This document shows, in pieces, positions 26,269-33,228 of a stretch of DNA of 33,228 nucleotides; the stretch's first letter is position 1, and each line of letters begins with the position of its first letter. A program made the position numbers and the translations under genes. Source of the DNA: an uncultured Clostridium sp. (GTDB lineage Bacteria; Bacillota; Clostridia; TANB77; CAG-508). Location: NCBI GenBank assembly GCA_947569365.1, contig CANOSM010000023.1, forward strand, positions 1 through 33,228, given 5' to 3'. The notes beneath the pieces are model-generated. The model worked only from the letters and a program-made list of their open reading frames with translations. It did no database searches and was not told where the DNA came from.

Positions 26269-26358
26269 TTATAAATATATATCTTGTGATACATTTAGGC
26301 CAATTTTTATTTGAGTTATAATAGTAAAGCCCTGTTTTTCATAAAAACCTTTTGCCTG
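26269..26358 (-). pseudogene. C-terminal remnant of a GNAT acetyltransferase
   Basis: On the minus strand the codons read QAKGFYEKQGFTIITQIKIG and on to a stop at 26271-26269. The pattern A-xGFYEKxGF is the acetyl-CoA-binding end of GNAT acetyltransferases. Only about 29 residues survive; upstream the sequence changes abruptly at about 26358. Confidence 0.6.
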
Positions 26359-26438
26359 AAAGAGATTTTTCATGGTGTGATTTACAATTACCAACGGAAG
26401 AAGAAATGCAAAATAGAATAAATAAACTAGAAAAGTAA
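26358..26438 (+). pseudogene. C-terminal fragment of an unidentified protein
   Basis: An open plus-strand frame reads ERDFSWCDLQLPTEEEMQNR and continues to INKLEK and a stop at 26436-26438. It has the composition of a real protein end, no start codon and abuts the GNAT remnant directly. The protein family was not recognised. Confidence 0.4.
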
Positions 26439-26754
26439 ATTATAAAGTTGATTATATATATAATTTTGCTTTGCTGTTCTACAAGTATTAAAAACAATAC
26501 TGGGTGGAAAATTTAAGAAAAATTATTTAACTAAAAAGACCATGGAAAAATGTAAATTGAAGAGATGGTATTTAGATCATTATCATGATTATAGGCAAGT
26601 GAATTCACAGTTTATTCTATTATATGAATATATAATTCCATTAGAATTTGAAAGTATTTTTTAAATGATTACTACAAGATTTGTCGTAAAATGTGATATT
26701 TATTACAATATTGTTTCTGAAAATGTGATAAGATATTATTGGAGGTACCAAATT
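26439..26754. other. decayed region without an intact gene
   Basis: Contains a 40-residue open frame at 26542-26664 (MEKCKLKRWYLDHYHDYRQ...) with no ribosome binding site, probably another gene fragment or chance, and a small hairpin AGTATT/AATACT at 26486-26503. Just before 26755 there is a good GGAGG (26741-26745), belonging to the following ATPase pseudogene. Confidence 0.45.
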
Positions 26755-27376
26755 ATGGACAGATTAAGAAGAAAAATTGATAAGTATCTTATAGATTGGA
26801 AAAACTAATACTATTAAAAATTTTGGAGAAAACAATTACAAAGCATTTATTGAAATAAATTTTGTGTTTCAACCAGAATTTAAAACAATATTTGAAGATG
26901 GTTTTGTAGTTGATAATATTATAGAAATATAACATTAAAAATGCCAGAAGTTGAATTAAATGAGCATGATACTTTAATATTTTTTGATGAAATGTATAGT
27001 AGAAGTAAAACCATTAACTACAATACAATATAGTGTTATGTTATCTAATTTTAGAGATTATATGATAGCTTGAGGAATGCCACAATTAGTAAATAAATTT
27101 ATTACAAATAAAAATTTTAGTGAAATATTAAAAATGCAACAGCAAATTTTAATAGACTATGAAGAAGATATTACTAAATATGCTGGAGTTTTAGATAGAA
27201 CAAAAATACTTAATTGCTATAGAAAAATACCAGTATTTTTAGGGAATGAAAATAAAAAAATTCAAATATCAAAAATTGCAGACGGTGCAAGAAATAGAGA
27301 GTATGTTGGAGTTATTGAGTGGCTTTCAAATGCAGGGATAGTAAATGTTAGTTATGCATTAGAGCAAGCAAGCTGA
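26755..27376 (+). pseudogene. AAA+ ATPase with DUF4143-type C-terminus, heavily decayed
   Basis: Pieces of one gene can be followed in order: MDRLRRKIDKYLIDWKN from ATG 26755, then TIKNFGENNYKAFIEINFVFQPEFKTIFEDGF, then LNEHDTLIFFDEM (Walker B), then PLTTIQYSVMLSNFRDYMIA, and from 27077 a long open piece GMPQLVNKFITNKNFSEILKMQQQILIDYEEDITKYAG to YVGVIEWLSNAGIVNVSYALEQAS. The order and motifs match the ATP-binding proteins with DUF4143. The Walker A segment between WKN and TIKNFG is deleted, a second deletion follows the Walker B motif, and several frameshifts and stops are present. The lesions are substitutions and deletions of differing kinds, so this is true gene decay. Members of the family are often mobile or defence-associated; the role of this one is lost. 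Confidence 0.82.
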
Positions 27377-27394
27377 AGAGTTAAGAGAAAAAAT

Positions 27395-27428
27395 AAAAGA
27401 TATTAATTATTGCATTATAATATCTTTT
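27395..27428 (+). terminator. terminator-like hairpin upstream of the ABC-F gene
   Basis: AAAAGATATTA (27395-27405) pairs perfectly with TAATATCTTTT (27418-27428) around a 12-base loop, followed by CTGC rather than a long T run. It may end the old ATPase transcript. An attenuation role for the ABC-F gene 130 bases on is possible but no leader peptide was identified. Confidence 0.6.
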
Positions 27429-27558
27429 CTGCTATTAAGAGCAATTTATACTGCAAATATAATTAATATAAAAAACAAAGAAATAAGAATTGAAATAGGA
27501 AAATTAAAAATAATGTAAAAAATCATATTCTTAAATATATTATTTTTTTGGAGGAGAA

Positions 27559-29043
27559 ATGTCTTTAATAAGTATAAATAATCTTACTTTTGGATATGAA
27601 GGAAGTGAGAACAATGTATTTGAAAATGTATCATTTGATATAGATACAGATTGGAAAATAGGATTAATAGGAAGAAATGGAAAAGGAAAGACTACTTTAC
27701 TAAAATTATTATTAAATAAATATAAATATCAAGGAAAAATATCAAAAAGTGTAGAATTTGATTATTTCCCATATCAAATAAAAAGCAAAGAAAAAATGGC
27801 AATAGAAGTTGTATATGAAATTGCTCCTAATATAGAAGATTGGGAAATTATTAAAGAACTAAACTTAATCAATACAGATACATCTATTCTTTATAAAGAT
27901 TTTAATATTTTAAGTGGTGGAGAGCAAATAAAAATACTTATAATAAGCTTATTTTTAAAAGGTAATAATTTTCTACTTATTGATGAGCCTACAAACCATT
28001 TAGATATTGAAACAAGAAATAATCTTATACAATACTTAAATAATAAAAAAGGATTTATAGTAGTATCTCATGATAGAAATTTTTTAGATAAAGTTGTAGA
28101 TCATATAGTATCTATAAATAATACAAATATTGATATTCAAAAAGGAAATTTTTCTTCATGGAAAGAAAATAAAGATAGGCAAGATTCATTTGAACAATCT
28201 CAAAATGAAAAATTAAATAAAGATATAAATAGATTAGAAATAGCTTCAAGAAATACAGCAAATTGGTCAGATAAAATAGAGAGAACTAAAAGTAATACTA
28301 AAGATTCTGAGCTAAGAGTAGATAGAGGATATATAGGACATCAATCTGCAAAAATGATGAAAAAATCAAAAGTAATAGGAAAAAGAATTGAAAAATCAAT
28401 TGAAGAAAAATCGAATCTATTAAATAATATTGATAGAAATGATACATTAAAAATTATCCCATTAGAAAGTAGAAAAAATACATTAATATTAGCAGATGAC
28501 TTACAGATAAAATATGATAAAAAACCAATATTTAATAAAATATCTTTTGAGATAAAAAATGGAGATAGAATTGCAATTGTAGGAAAAAATGGAGTAGGAA
28601 AATCTAGTATATTAAAACTAATCATAGGAGAAAAACTAGATTATAATGGTAACTTTAAAATAGCTAATGATCTTAAAATATCTTATGTATCACAAACTAC
28701 AGAAAATCTAAATGGAAACTTAAAAGAGTATATAAGACAAAATAAAATTAATGAAAGCATTTTTAAAGCAATGTTATTTAAAATGGGAGTTGCAAATAAT
28801 GAATTTAATAAAAATGTAAGAGAAATGAGTGAAGGTCAAAAGAAGAAAATTTTAATTGCTAAAAGCATATCAGAATCAGCAAATATCTATATTTGGGACG
28901 AACCACTAAATTATATAGATATACTAACAAGGATACAAATACAAGAATCTATATTAAAATACAAACCGACTATAATATTTGTAGAACATGATGAGAATTT
29001 TATAAAAGATGTAGCAACAAAAGTTATATATTTAGATAAATAA
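27559..29043 (+). CDS. ABC-F protein of the Lsa type
   Basis: A 494-residue soluble protein with two ABC ATPase domains and no membrane segment. ABC-F factors act on the ribosome; the Lsa branch protects it from lincosamides, pleuromutilins and streptogramin A. Domain 1: Walker A GLIGRNGKGKTT, signature LSGGEQIK, Walker B LLIDEPTNHLD. The inter-domain linker includes GNFSSWKENKDRQ, WSDKIERTK and GYIGHQSAKMMKKSK, a pattern shared with Lsa-type proteins. Domain 2: GKNGVGKSS, MSEGQKKKI, IYIWDEPLNYID, EHDENF. The DEPLNY(I/L)D form of the second Walker B region is a strong Lsa-group hallmark. GGAGGAG (27550-27556) precedes ATG 27559. Resistance would need testing; many such chromosomal homologues give only low-level protection. 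Confidence 0.85.
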   Translation: MSLISINNLTFGYEGSENNVFENVSFDIDTDWKIGLIGRNGKGKTTLLKLLLNKYKYQGKISKSVEFDYFPYQIKSKEKMAIEVVYEIAPNIEDWEIIKELNLINTDTSILYKDFNILSGGEQIKILIISLFLKGNNFLLIDEPTNHLDIETRNNLIQYLNNKKGFIVVSHDRNFLDKVVDHIVSINNTNIDIQKGNFSSWKENKDRQDSFEQSQNEKLNKDINRLEIASRNTANWSDKIERTKSNTKDSELRVDRGYIGHQSAKMMKKSKVIGKRIEKSIEEKSNLLNNIDRNDTLKIIPLESRKNTLILADDLQIKYDKKPIFNKISFEIKNGDRIAIVGKNGVGKSSILKLIIGEKLDYNGNFKIANDLKISYVSQTTENLNGNLKEYIRQNKINESIFKAMLFKMGVANNEFNKNVREMSEGQKKKILIAKSISESANIYIWDEPLNYIDILTRIQIQESILKYKPTIIFVEHDENFIKDVATKVIYLDK

Positions 29044-29080
29044 AAACAATAAGAAAAATATAAATTAAGAGGAAAAACAT

Positions 29081-29594
29081 ATGGTATATACTACACATTA
29101 TAAATCTCCTATACGGAGAAATCTTATTAGCAAGTAGAAATAATAAATTAATTGGTCTATGGATAGAAGGACAAAAATATTATCTAGGGAAATTAAAAGA
29201 AGAAACTGAAGAAAAAGATGATGAAGAGATTTTTATAAGAACAAAAAAATGGCTAGATAAATATTTTGAAGGAAAAAGACCTAAAATCTCAGAACTAGAA
29301 CTAAATCCTGATGGAACTAAATTTGCAAAAAATGTATGGAAAATACTTTGTGAAATTCCATATGGACAAGTCACAACTTATGGAGATATTGCAAGACAAA
29401 TTGCAAAGATTATGAATAAAAATAAAATGTCAGCGCAGGCAGTTGGAGGAGCAGTAGGACATAATCCTATTTCAATAATTATTCCTTGTCATAGAGTAAT
29501 TGGTGTAAATGGAAGTTTAACAGGATATGCAGGAGGAATTGATAAAAAAATAAAATTATTAGAATTAGAAAAAGTAGATATAGAAATAAAATAG
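29081..29594 (+). pseudogene. ogt: methylated-DNA-protein cysteine methyltransferase, broken by a single extra C
   Basis: O6-alkylguanine-DNA alkyltransferase that repairs O6-methylguanine by transferring the alkyl group to its own Cys. The gene starts at ATG 29081 with AAGAGG upstream and reads YYTTHYKSPI-like VYTTHYKSPI, then loses frame. Removing the C at 29114 (CCTATA[C]GGAGAA) gives GEILLASRNNKLIGLWIEGQKYY and a continuous 170-residue protein. The rest is complete: the DNA-binding helix IPYGQVTTYGDIA, the Arg finger region AVGGAVGHNPI and the acceptor Cys in IIPCHRVIG, then GYAGGIDKK. Only the one base is wrong, so either a fresh mutation or a sequencing artefact. It lies 37 bases after the ABC-F gene and is probably co-transcribed. 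Confidence 0.88.
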
Positions 29595-29651
29595 AAGTAT
29601 TTGAATTAAGATGATATAAATAAAGGTAATAAAGAAAATGAGGAAAATAAA

Positions 29652-30591
29652 ATGATAATAAATACAGGGTGTAGGACAGATATACCAGCATTTTATGCAA
29701 AATGGTTAATAAATAGAATAAGAGAAGGATTTGTTTTAGTAAGAAATCCATATTATCCATCACAAGTAACAAAATATAGCTTAAGTCCTGATATAGTAGA
29801 TTGTTTGGCATTTTGTACTAAAAATCCAAAACCTATGATTAAATATTTAAAAGAATTAGATAAATATAATAAGTACTGGTTTGTTACAATAACACCATAT
29901 GGAAAAGACATAGAACCAAATGTTCCAGAAAAAGAAGAAGTGATCGAAAGCTTTAAAGAATTATCAAAGAAAATAGGAGCAAATTCTATTGGACTTAGAT
30001 ATGATCCAATATTTATTAATATGGACTTTGATGTAAGTAAGCATATACAAGAGTTTGAAAAAATTGTGAAATCTCTAAAAGGTTATACTCATGATTGTAC
30101 AATTAGCTTTTTAGATTTATATGAAAAAAGTAAAGAAAAATGCAAGAAATATTAAACCACCAACAAATGAAGAAGAAATAGTACTTGAAAAAGCTTTTTA
30201 TCAAATAGGAAAACAAAATGATATGATAATACATAGCTGTTGCGAAAAGACATATTTATCAAAGTATGGAATAGATATTTCAGGATATATGAGTCAAGAT
30301 ATAATTGAAAAATCAATTCATAATAGTTTAAATCCACTAAAGACTAAAAAATTAAGAGAAGGTTGTAATTGTCTAATGGGAAATGATATTGGAAGTTACA
30401 ATAGTTGTGGACATTTATGCAAGTATTGTTATGCAAATTATAATGAAGAACTAGTTAAACAAAATATGAAAAAACATAATGAAAATTCACCATTTTTAAT
30501 TGGTGATTATGAAAAAGAAGATAAGATTCATCTAGCAAAACAGAAAAGCTGGATTAAAAATCAAAATGAACAACTGACCTTTTATAATTAA
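29652..30591 (+). pseudogene. DUF1848 protein (spore-photoproduct-lyase-like radical SAM relative), broken in an A run
   Basis: A DUF1848 family protein. First part: GCRTDIPAFYAKWLINRI, GFVLVRNPYYPSQVTKYSLSPDIVDCLAF, TKNPKPM, TPYGKDIEPNVP, LRYDPIF, CTISFLDLYEKSK. It then stops at 30153-30155. In another frame the protein continues NARNIKPPTNEEE, IHSCCEKTYLSKYGID, REGCNCLMGNDIGSYNSCGHLCKYCYANYNEE, with the CxxxCxxC-type cysteines of SPL-like proteins near the C-terminus. One extra A in the A run at 30136-30140 (or 30132-30134) rejoins the parts into about 313 residues. Function of DUF1848 is unknown. It follows the ogt gene by 57 bases, forming a DNA-repair-flavoured pair. Confidence 0.82.
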
Positions 30592-30618
30592 ATAAAATTT
30601 GTGACTGATAATAATAAT

Positions 30619-30646
30619 TTGAAAAACTTGAATAAATGCTTATAAT
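30619..30646 (+). promoter_or_regulatory. possible promoter of the hydrolase-like gene
   Basis: TTGAAA (30619-30624), 16 bases, TATAAT (30641-30646). Between it and the gene lie a hairpin AGTTATT/AATAACT (about 30691-30719), AGGAG at 30724-30728 and a tiny frame of 11 codons from ATG 30743 whose TAA overlaps the start of the main gene as TAATG. Confidence 0.5.
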
Positions 30647-30777
30647 ATCATTAAACTAAAATGTGCTATTCAAGTTGTAAAAGTATGAAGTTATTGTTAT
30701 AATTTTTTTAAGAAATAACTATTAGGAGATAGAATATATATTATGTTTATAACAGAAAGGCAGAGAAAAAAAGAATA

Positions 30778-32623
30778 ATGGATGAAAATATTCAAAAAGC
30801 TATTTTAGAAATACGAGAAAACATAAAACAAAGTAAGAAATATGGATATACAATGCTTTTAGTAGAATCTGATCATGAAAAAGGTTATGATTATCCATAT
30901 GTTTTATGCTATCCAAGTGAAAATATGAATAATACTCTTGTAATGAATTGTTTAAATGATTATGAAGAAGAAATTTTTCCAAATGAAACAGAAAATATAC
31001 AGGCTATAGAACAAATATATAGCTTATTTGGAGAAGACAGAATAGCTTCTAATTCAAAATCAGATATTGAAGAAAAAGTAGAAGAAAACAAAGATAAGTC
31101 ATTATCTAGAATATCAAAAAGATTAGAAAGTGCTACTAATAAATTTGGTATACTAGTAACTAGTTTTCCAAATTCACCAATCATTAGGCCACTTATACCA
31201 GGATTTAAAACAGGAGAATCTCACGAAAATACTGCATCAGAATTAGGATCTGGAGTAGCAAAGAAGCTTGCACCACAAATTTCTGCAATGATTAAAAATG
31301 CACAAGAGATTATAAATGAACATACAGGAATTGATTTAGAAGATAAAATAATTTCCTTTGGTCATTCTAAAGAAGCAACATTTGCAGATCATTTTTCTGT
31401 GTTAAATCCAGAAAAGATAAAAGCTTTAATTATTGGAGGAACAGAATATTCTACATTACCAATAGAAGAGATTAGATTAATAGTTGACAATAATAGAGGA
31501 GAAAATGAAAGATTTAAGATACAACAAGGTATTCCATATAAAAAAGTAACACAGGAAGAACTTGATGAAATTATACAAGAATATAACGATAATAAAAAAG
31601 AAAATCAAAGAGATATTAGAAAAAATGATGATGACTCTTATAGTTTGCCAATGAATTATCCAGTAGGAATAGCAGATATAGAAGAATATGTAGGAGAGTT
31701 TAAAGAAGATGGAAAAGAAAAATATTTAAAAAGATATATGGAAATCCCAAGAGTTATATTTAATGGTGAAGATGAAGAAGAAGTTGAAGGTCATTATGCA
31801 TATTCATTAGGAGAAACTATAGATAAGAGAGTTAAAATTAAAGAAGGGGAAGATGTAGCTAGGTTAGAAAATCAAGGACATTTATTTGAGATAGAACATG
31901 CTAGTATGCATAATAGAACATTAGATTATGTATCTGCACAAAGAGTATTATTTGGCAGAGGAGATAATGAACGATTAAGAAATTATATTAATTTAGCAGA
32001 ATTACTTAAAATGAATATTCAATCAAAGATATATAAGACTTTTAGTCATCATGGGATATATCGTATTGGAGCAGATATAAATGAAACATTAATAAAAGAT
32101 TTAAACTCAATTTGTAGTAGTTTGCATGAAAGAAATGAAATTCCAGAGTTAGACGACAATGAAAGATCAAATAGAATAAGTCCAATTCACCAGTTAATAA
32201 GAAGGTGCAGGGTTTCTAAAAGTAAAGAGGAATTTGATTATAAAAATAAAAAATGGGAAGAGTTTATAAGAAAGAATAAATCAGATGATAGAGTTACAGA
32301 GCGAGAAAATACAATAGGGAGACTAGAGAGAGCAATAGATGATTATATATGTAAGAAGTATGATTTAGGTATTGAGGATATTAATATAGATAGAATATAT
32401 GATAGTTTATCTACTGATGAACTTGCAAAAGTATTTGCTAGAGCTATTTCCACTAATGAGTTTCAAGGAAAAAAGAGTGGATTAGATGATTTTTTTCGGT
32501 GATGGAGATAAAGCAAGAATGTCGAAAGTGAAAGATGCTGTAGGAGTTATAAGAAAAGTATCAGAACATAAAAAAGAAGGAGAATTTAAAATTGACGATA
32601 TTACAGATAGATATACAAAATAA
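30778..32623 (+). pseudogene. uncharacterised alpha/beta-hydrolase-like protein, C-terminus broken by a single extra C
   Basis: A large cytoplasmic-looking protein, 574 residues as read and about 614 if repaired. The core around residues 120-215 looks like an alpha/beta-hydrolase: ILVTSFPNSPIIRPLIPGF, then the nucleophile elbow IISFGHSKEATFADHFSVLNPEKIKALIIGG with Ser197 in GHSKE. The region 300-400 contains FNGEDEEEVEGHYAYSLGE, and the last 200 residues are helical and charged with no identified domain. The frame ends at 32500-32502 after DDFFR; removing the C at 32497 (TTTTTT[C]GGTGAT) gives DDFFGDGDKARMSKVKDAVG and runs on to a TAA at 32621-32623, just before the next gene. No signal peptide. 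No substrate can be proposed. Confidence 0.72.
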
Positions 32624-32635
32624 AGGAGAGATTGC

Positions 32636-33079
32636 ATGGTAAGTGATAGATATGCTAATGCTATTTCAGAGGTATTATATTATTTAAATGGAATATGTAA
32701 GGAAGATATAGATAAAATTCCAAAAAGATTAATTAAATTATTTGAAAATAACAAGTCTAAAGATTATGTTTGTAATTTTGATTATAATAAACCTTTAAAA
32801 GAATTAGATTTATTAGATGAAACAAGAGGGATAATAAGTATGATCTGCTTAAATTATTGGTGTCAAACAAAAGAAGAAAAACAAAAGGTATTAGAAAAAC
32901 TTAATCAAAATGAAAGAAAATATCAGGAAGGACTAAGAAGAAGATACAATCCAGATAGTATATTTAAAAAGAAAGATATAGAAGATAATATAAATTACAA
33001 AGTACCAACTGTAGAAAATAAAGAATCATTATTAAGAAGATTTATAAAATTCATAAAGAACTTTTTAAAGATAAAATAA
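32636..33079 (+). CDS. uncharacterised 147-residue protein
   Basis: Not assigned to a function. It resembles a type of small hypothetical protein common in Clostridia: SDRYANAISEVLYYLNGICKEDIDKIPKRLIKLFENN, then a middle helix with ETRGIISMICLNYWCQTKEEKQKVLEKL, and RYNPDSIF followed by a basic, hydrophobic end SLLRRFIKFIKNFLKIK that could touch the membrane. Soluble otherwise. AAAGGAG (32622-32628) precedes ATG 32636, and the gene begins 12 bases after the repaired end of the hydrolase-like gene, so the two are probably an operon. Confidence 0.75.
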   Translation: MVSDRYANAISEVLYYLNGICKEDIDKIPKRLIKLFENNKSKDYVCNFDYNKPLKELDLLDETRGIISMICLNYWCQTKEEKQKVLEKLNQNERKYQEGLRRRYNPDSIFKKKDIEDNINYKVPTVENKESLLRRFIKFIKNFLKIK

Positions 33080-33180
33080 GTTAGTATAAAAGGAAATATA
33101 TAATATATTTAATAAACAAGAATTAAAATCATTTGAATTACAACGTTGTTGGCAATAGAAAAGGGTTTAGATACAGGATT

Positions 33181-33208
33181 AAGAAATGAAATTTATTTTT
33201 CATTTCTT
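33181..33208 (+). terminator. hairpin near the window end, probable terminator
   Basis: AAGAAATGAAA (33181-33191) pairs perfectly with TTTCATTTCTT (33198-33208). The T content is within the stem rather than after it, so strength is uncertain. The bases 33080-33180 hold nothing convincing. Confidence 0.5.
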
Positions 33209-33228
33209 ATATTCCTTGCTATAAATTA

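Noticed and set aside
33110..33228. Partial gene at the right edge, minus a start codon
   Set aside because: A short frame runs off the window but has no start or ribosome binding site, and a perfect hairpin lies inside it.

Overview
The window reads as the chromosome of a very A+T-rich, low-G+C Gram-positive bacterium, most likely a gut-type member of the Clostridia. The signs are strong AAGGAGG-type ribosome binding sites, AGA as almost the only Arg codon, UGA used as stop, CCA-encoding tRNA genes, a poly(glycerol phosphate) teichoic-acid gene set and family relationships typical of Clostridia. No species is named because nothing in the sequence decides it.

Layout. 1-630: a lone IS200-type insertion sequence with subterminal hairpins. 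672-4819: mtaB (tRNA thiomethylation), a YdcF-like protein, a frameshifted Orn/Lys/Arg decarboxylase and a nitroreductase. 4820-5552: a possibly structured 3' RNA with a terminator, then a 110-residue protein with an internal repeat. 5653-11914: a glycolytic operon (gap, pgk, unknown membrane-anchored protein, tpiA, gpmI) ending in an orphan YezG/DUF600-type gene; a potential pseudoknot lies between gap and pgk. 11951-15363: teichoic-acid genes (TagB/TagF-like transferase, TagD, TagG, TagH). 15434-18843: tRNA-Gln, a minus-strand orphan JAMM protein, a secreted C39-like/SH3 protein, a 48-residue minus-strand protein, tRNA-Met and tRNA-Tyr. 18996-19952: remnant of a mobile-element relaxase. 20073-23986: a nucleotide-housekeeping and damage-response group (Nudix, second YdcF, YihX-like HAD, DinD, second Nudix, MazG-like). 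24352-27430: frameshifted polysaccharide deacetylase, carbon-nitrogen hydrolase, then a graveyard of gene fragments including a decayed AAA+/DUF4143 ATPase. 27559-33079: Lsa-like ABC-F protein, frameshifted ogt, frameshifted DUF1848 protein, a frameshifted alpha/beta-hydrolase-like protein and a small hypothetical protein.

The most unusual property is the lesion pattern. Seven otherwise well-preserved genes are each broken by one small indel. In four of them (decarboxylase, dinD, ogt, hydrolase) the lesion is the same: one extra C immediately 5' of a G run. Two others are one-base losses in T or A homopolymers, and one is an extra GA in a GA run. A systematic sequencing artefact is the simplest reading, but a specific mutator or modified-base effect would look the same. 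If artefact, most of these 'pseudogenes' are intact, and dinD would then read without a stop into the downstream Nudix gene.

No CRISPR array, rRNA, intact prophage or intact conjugative element was seen.
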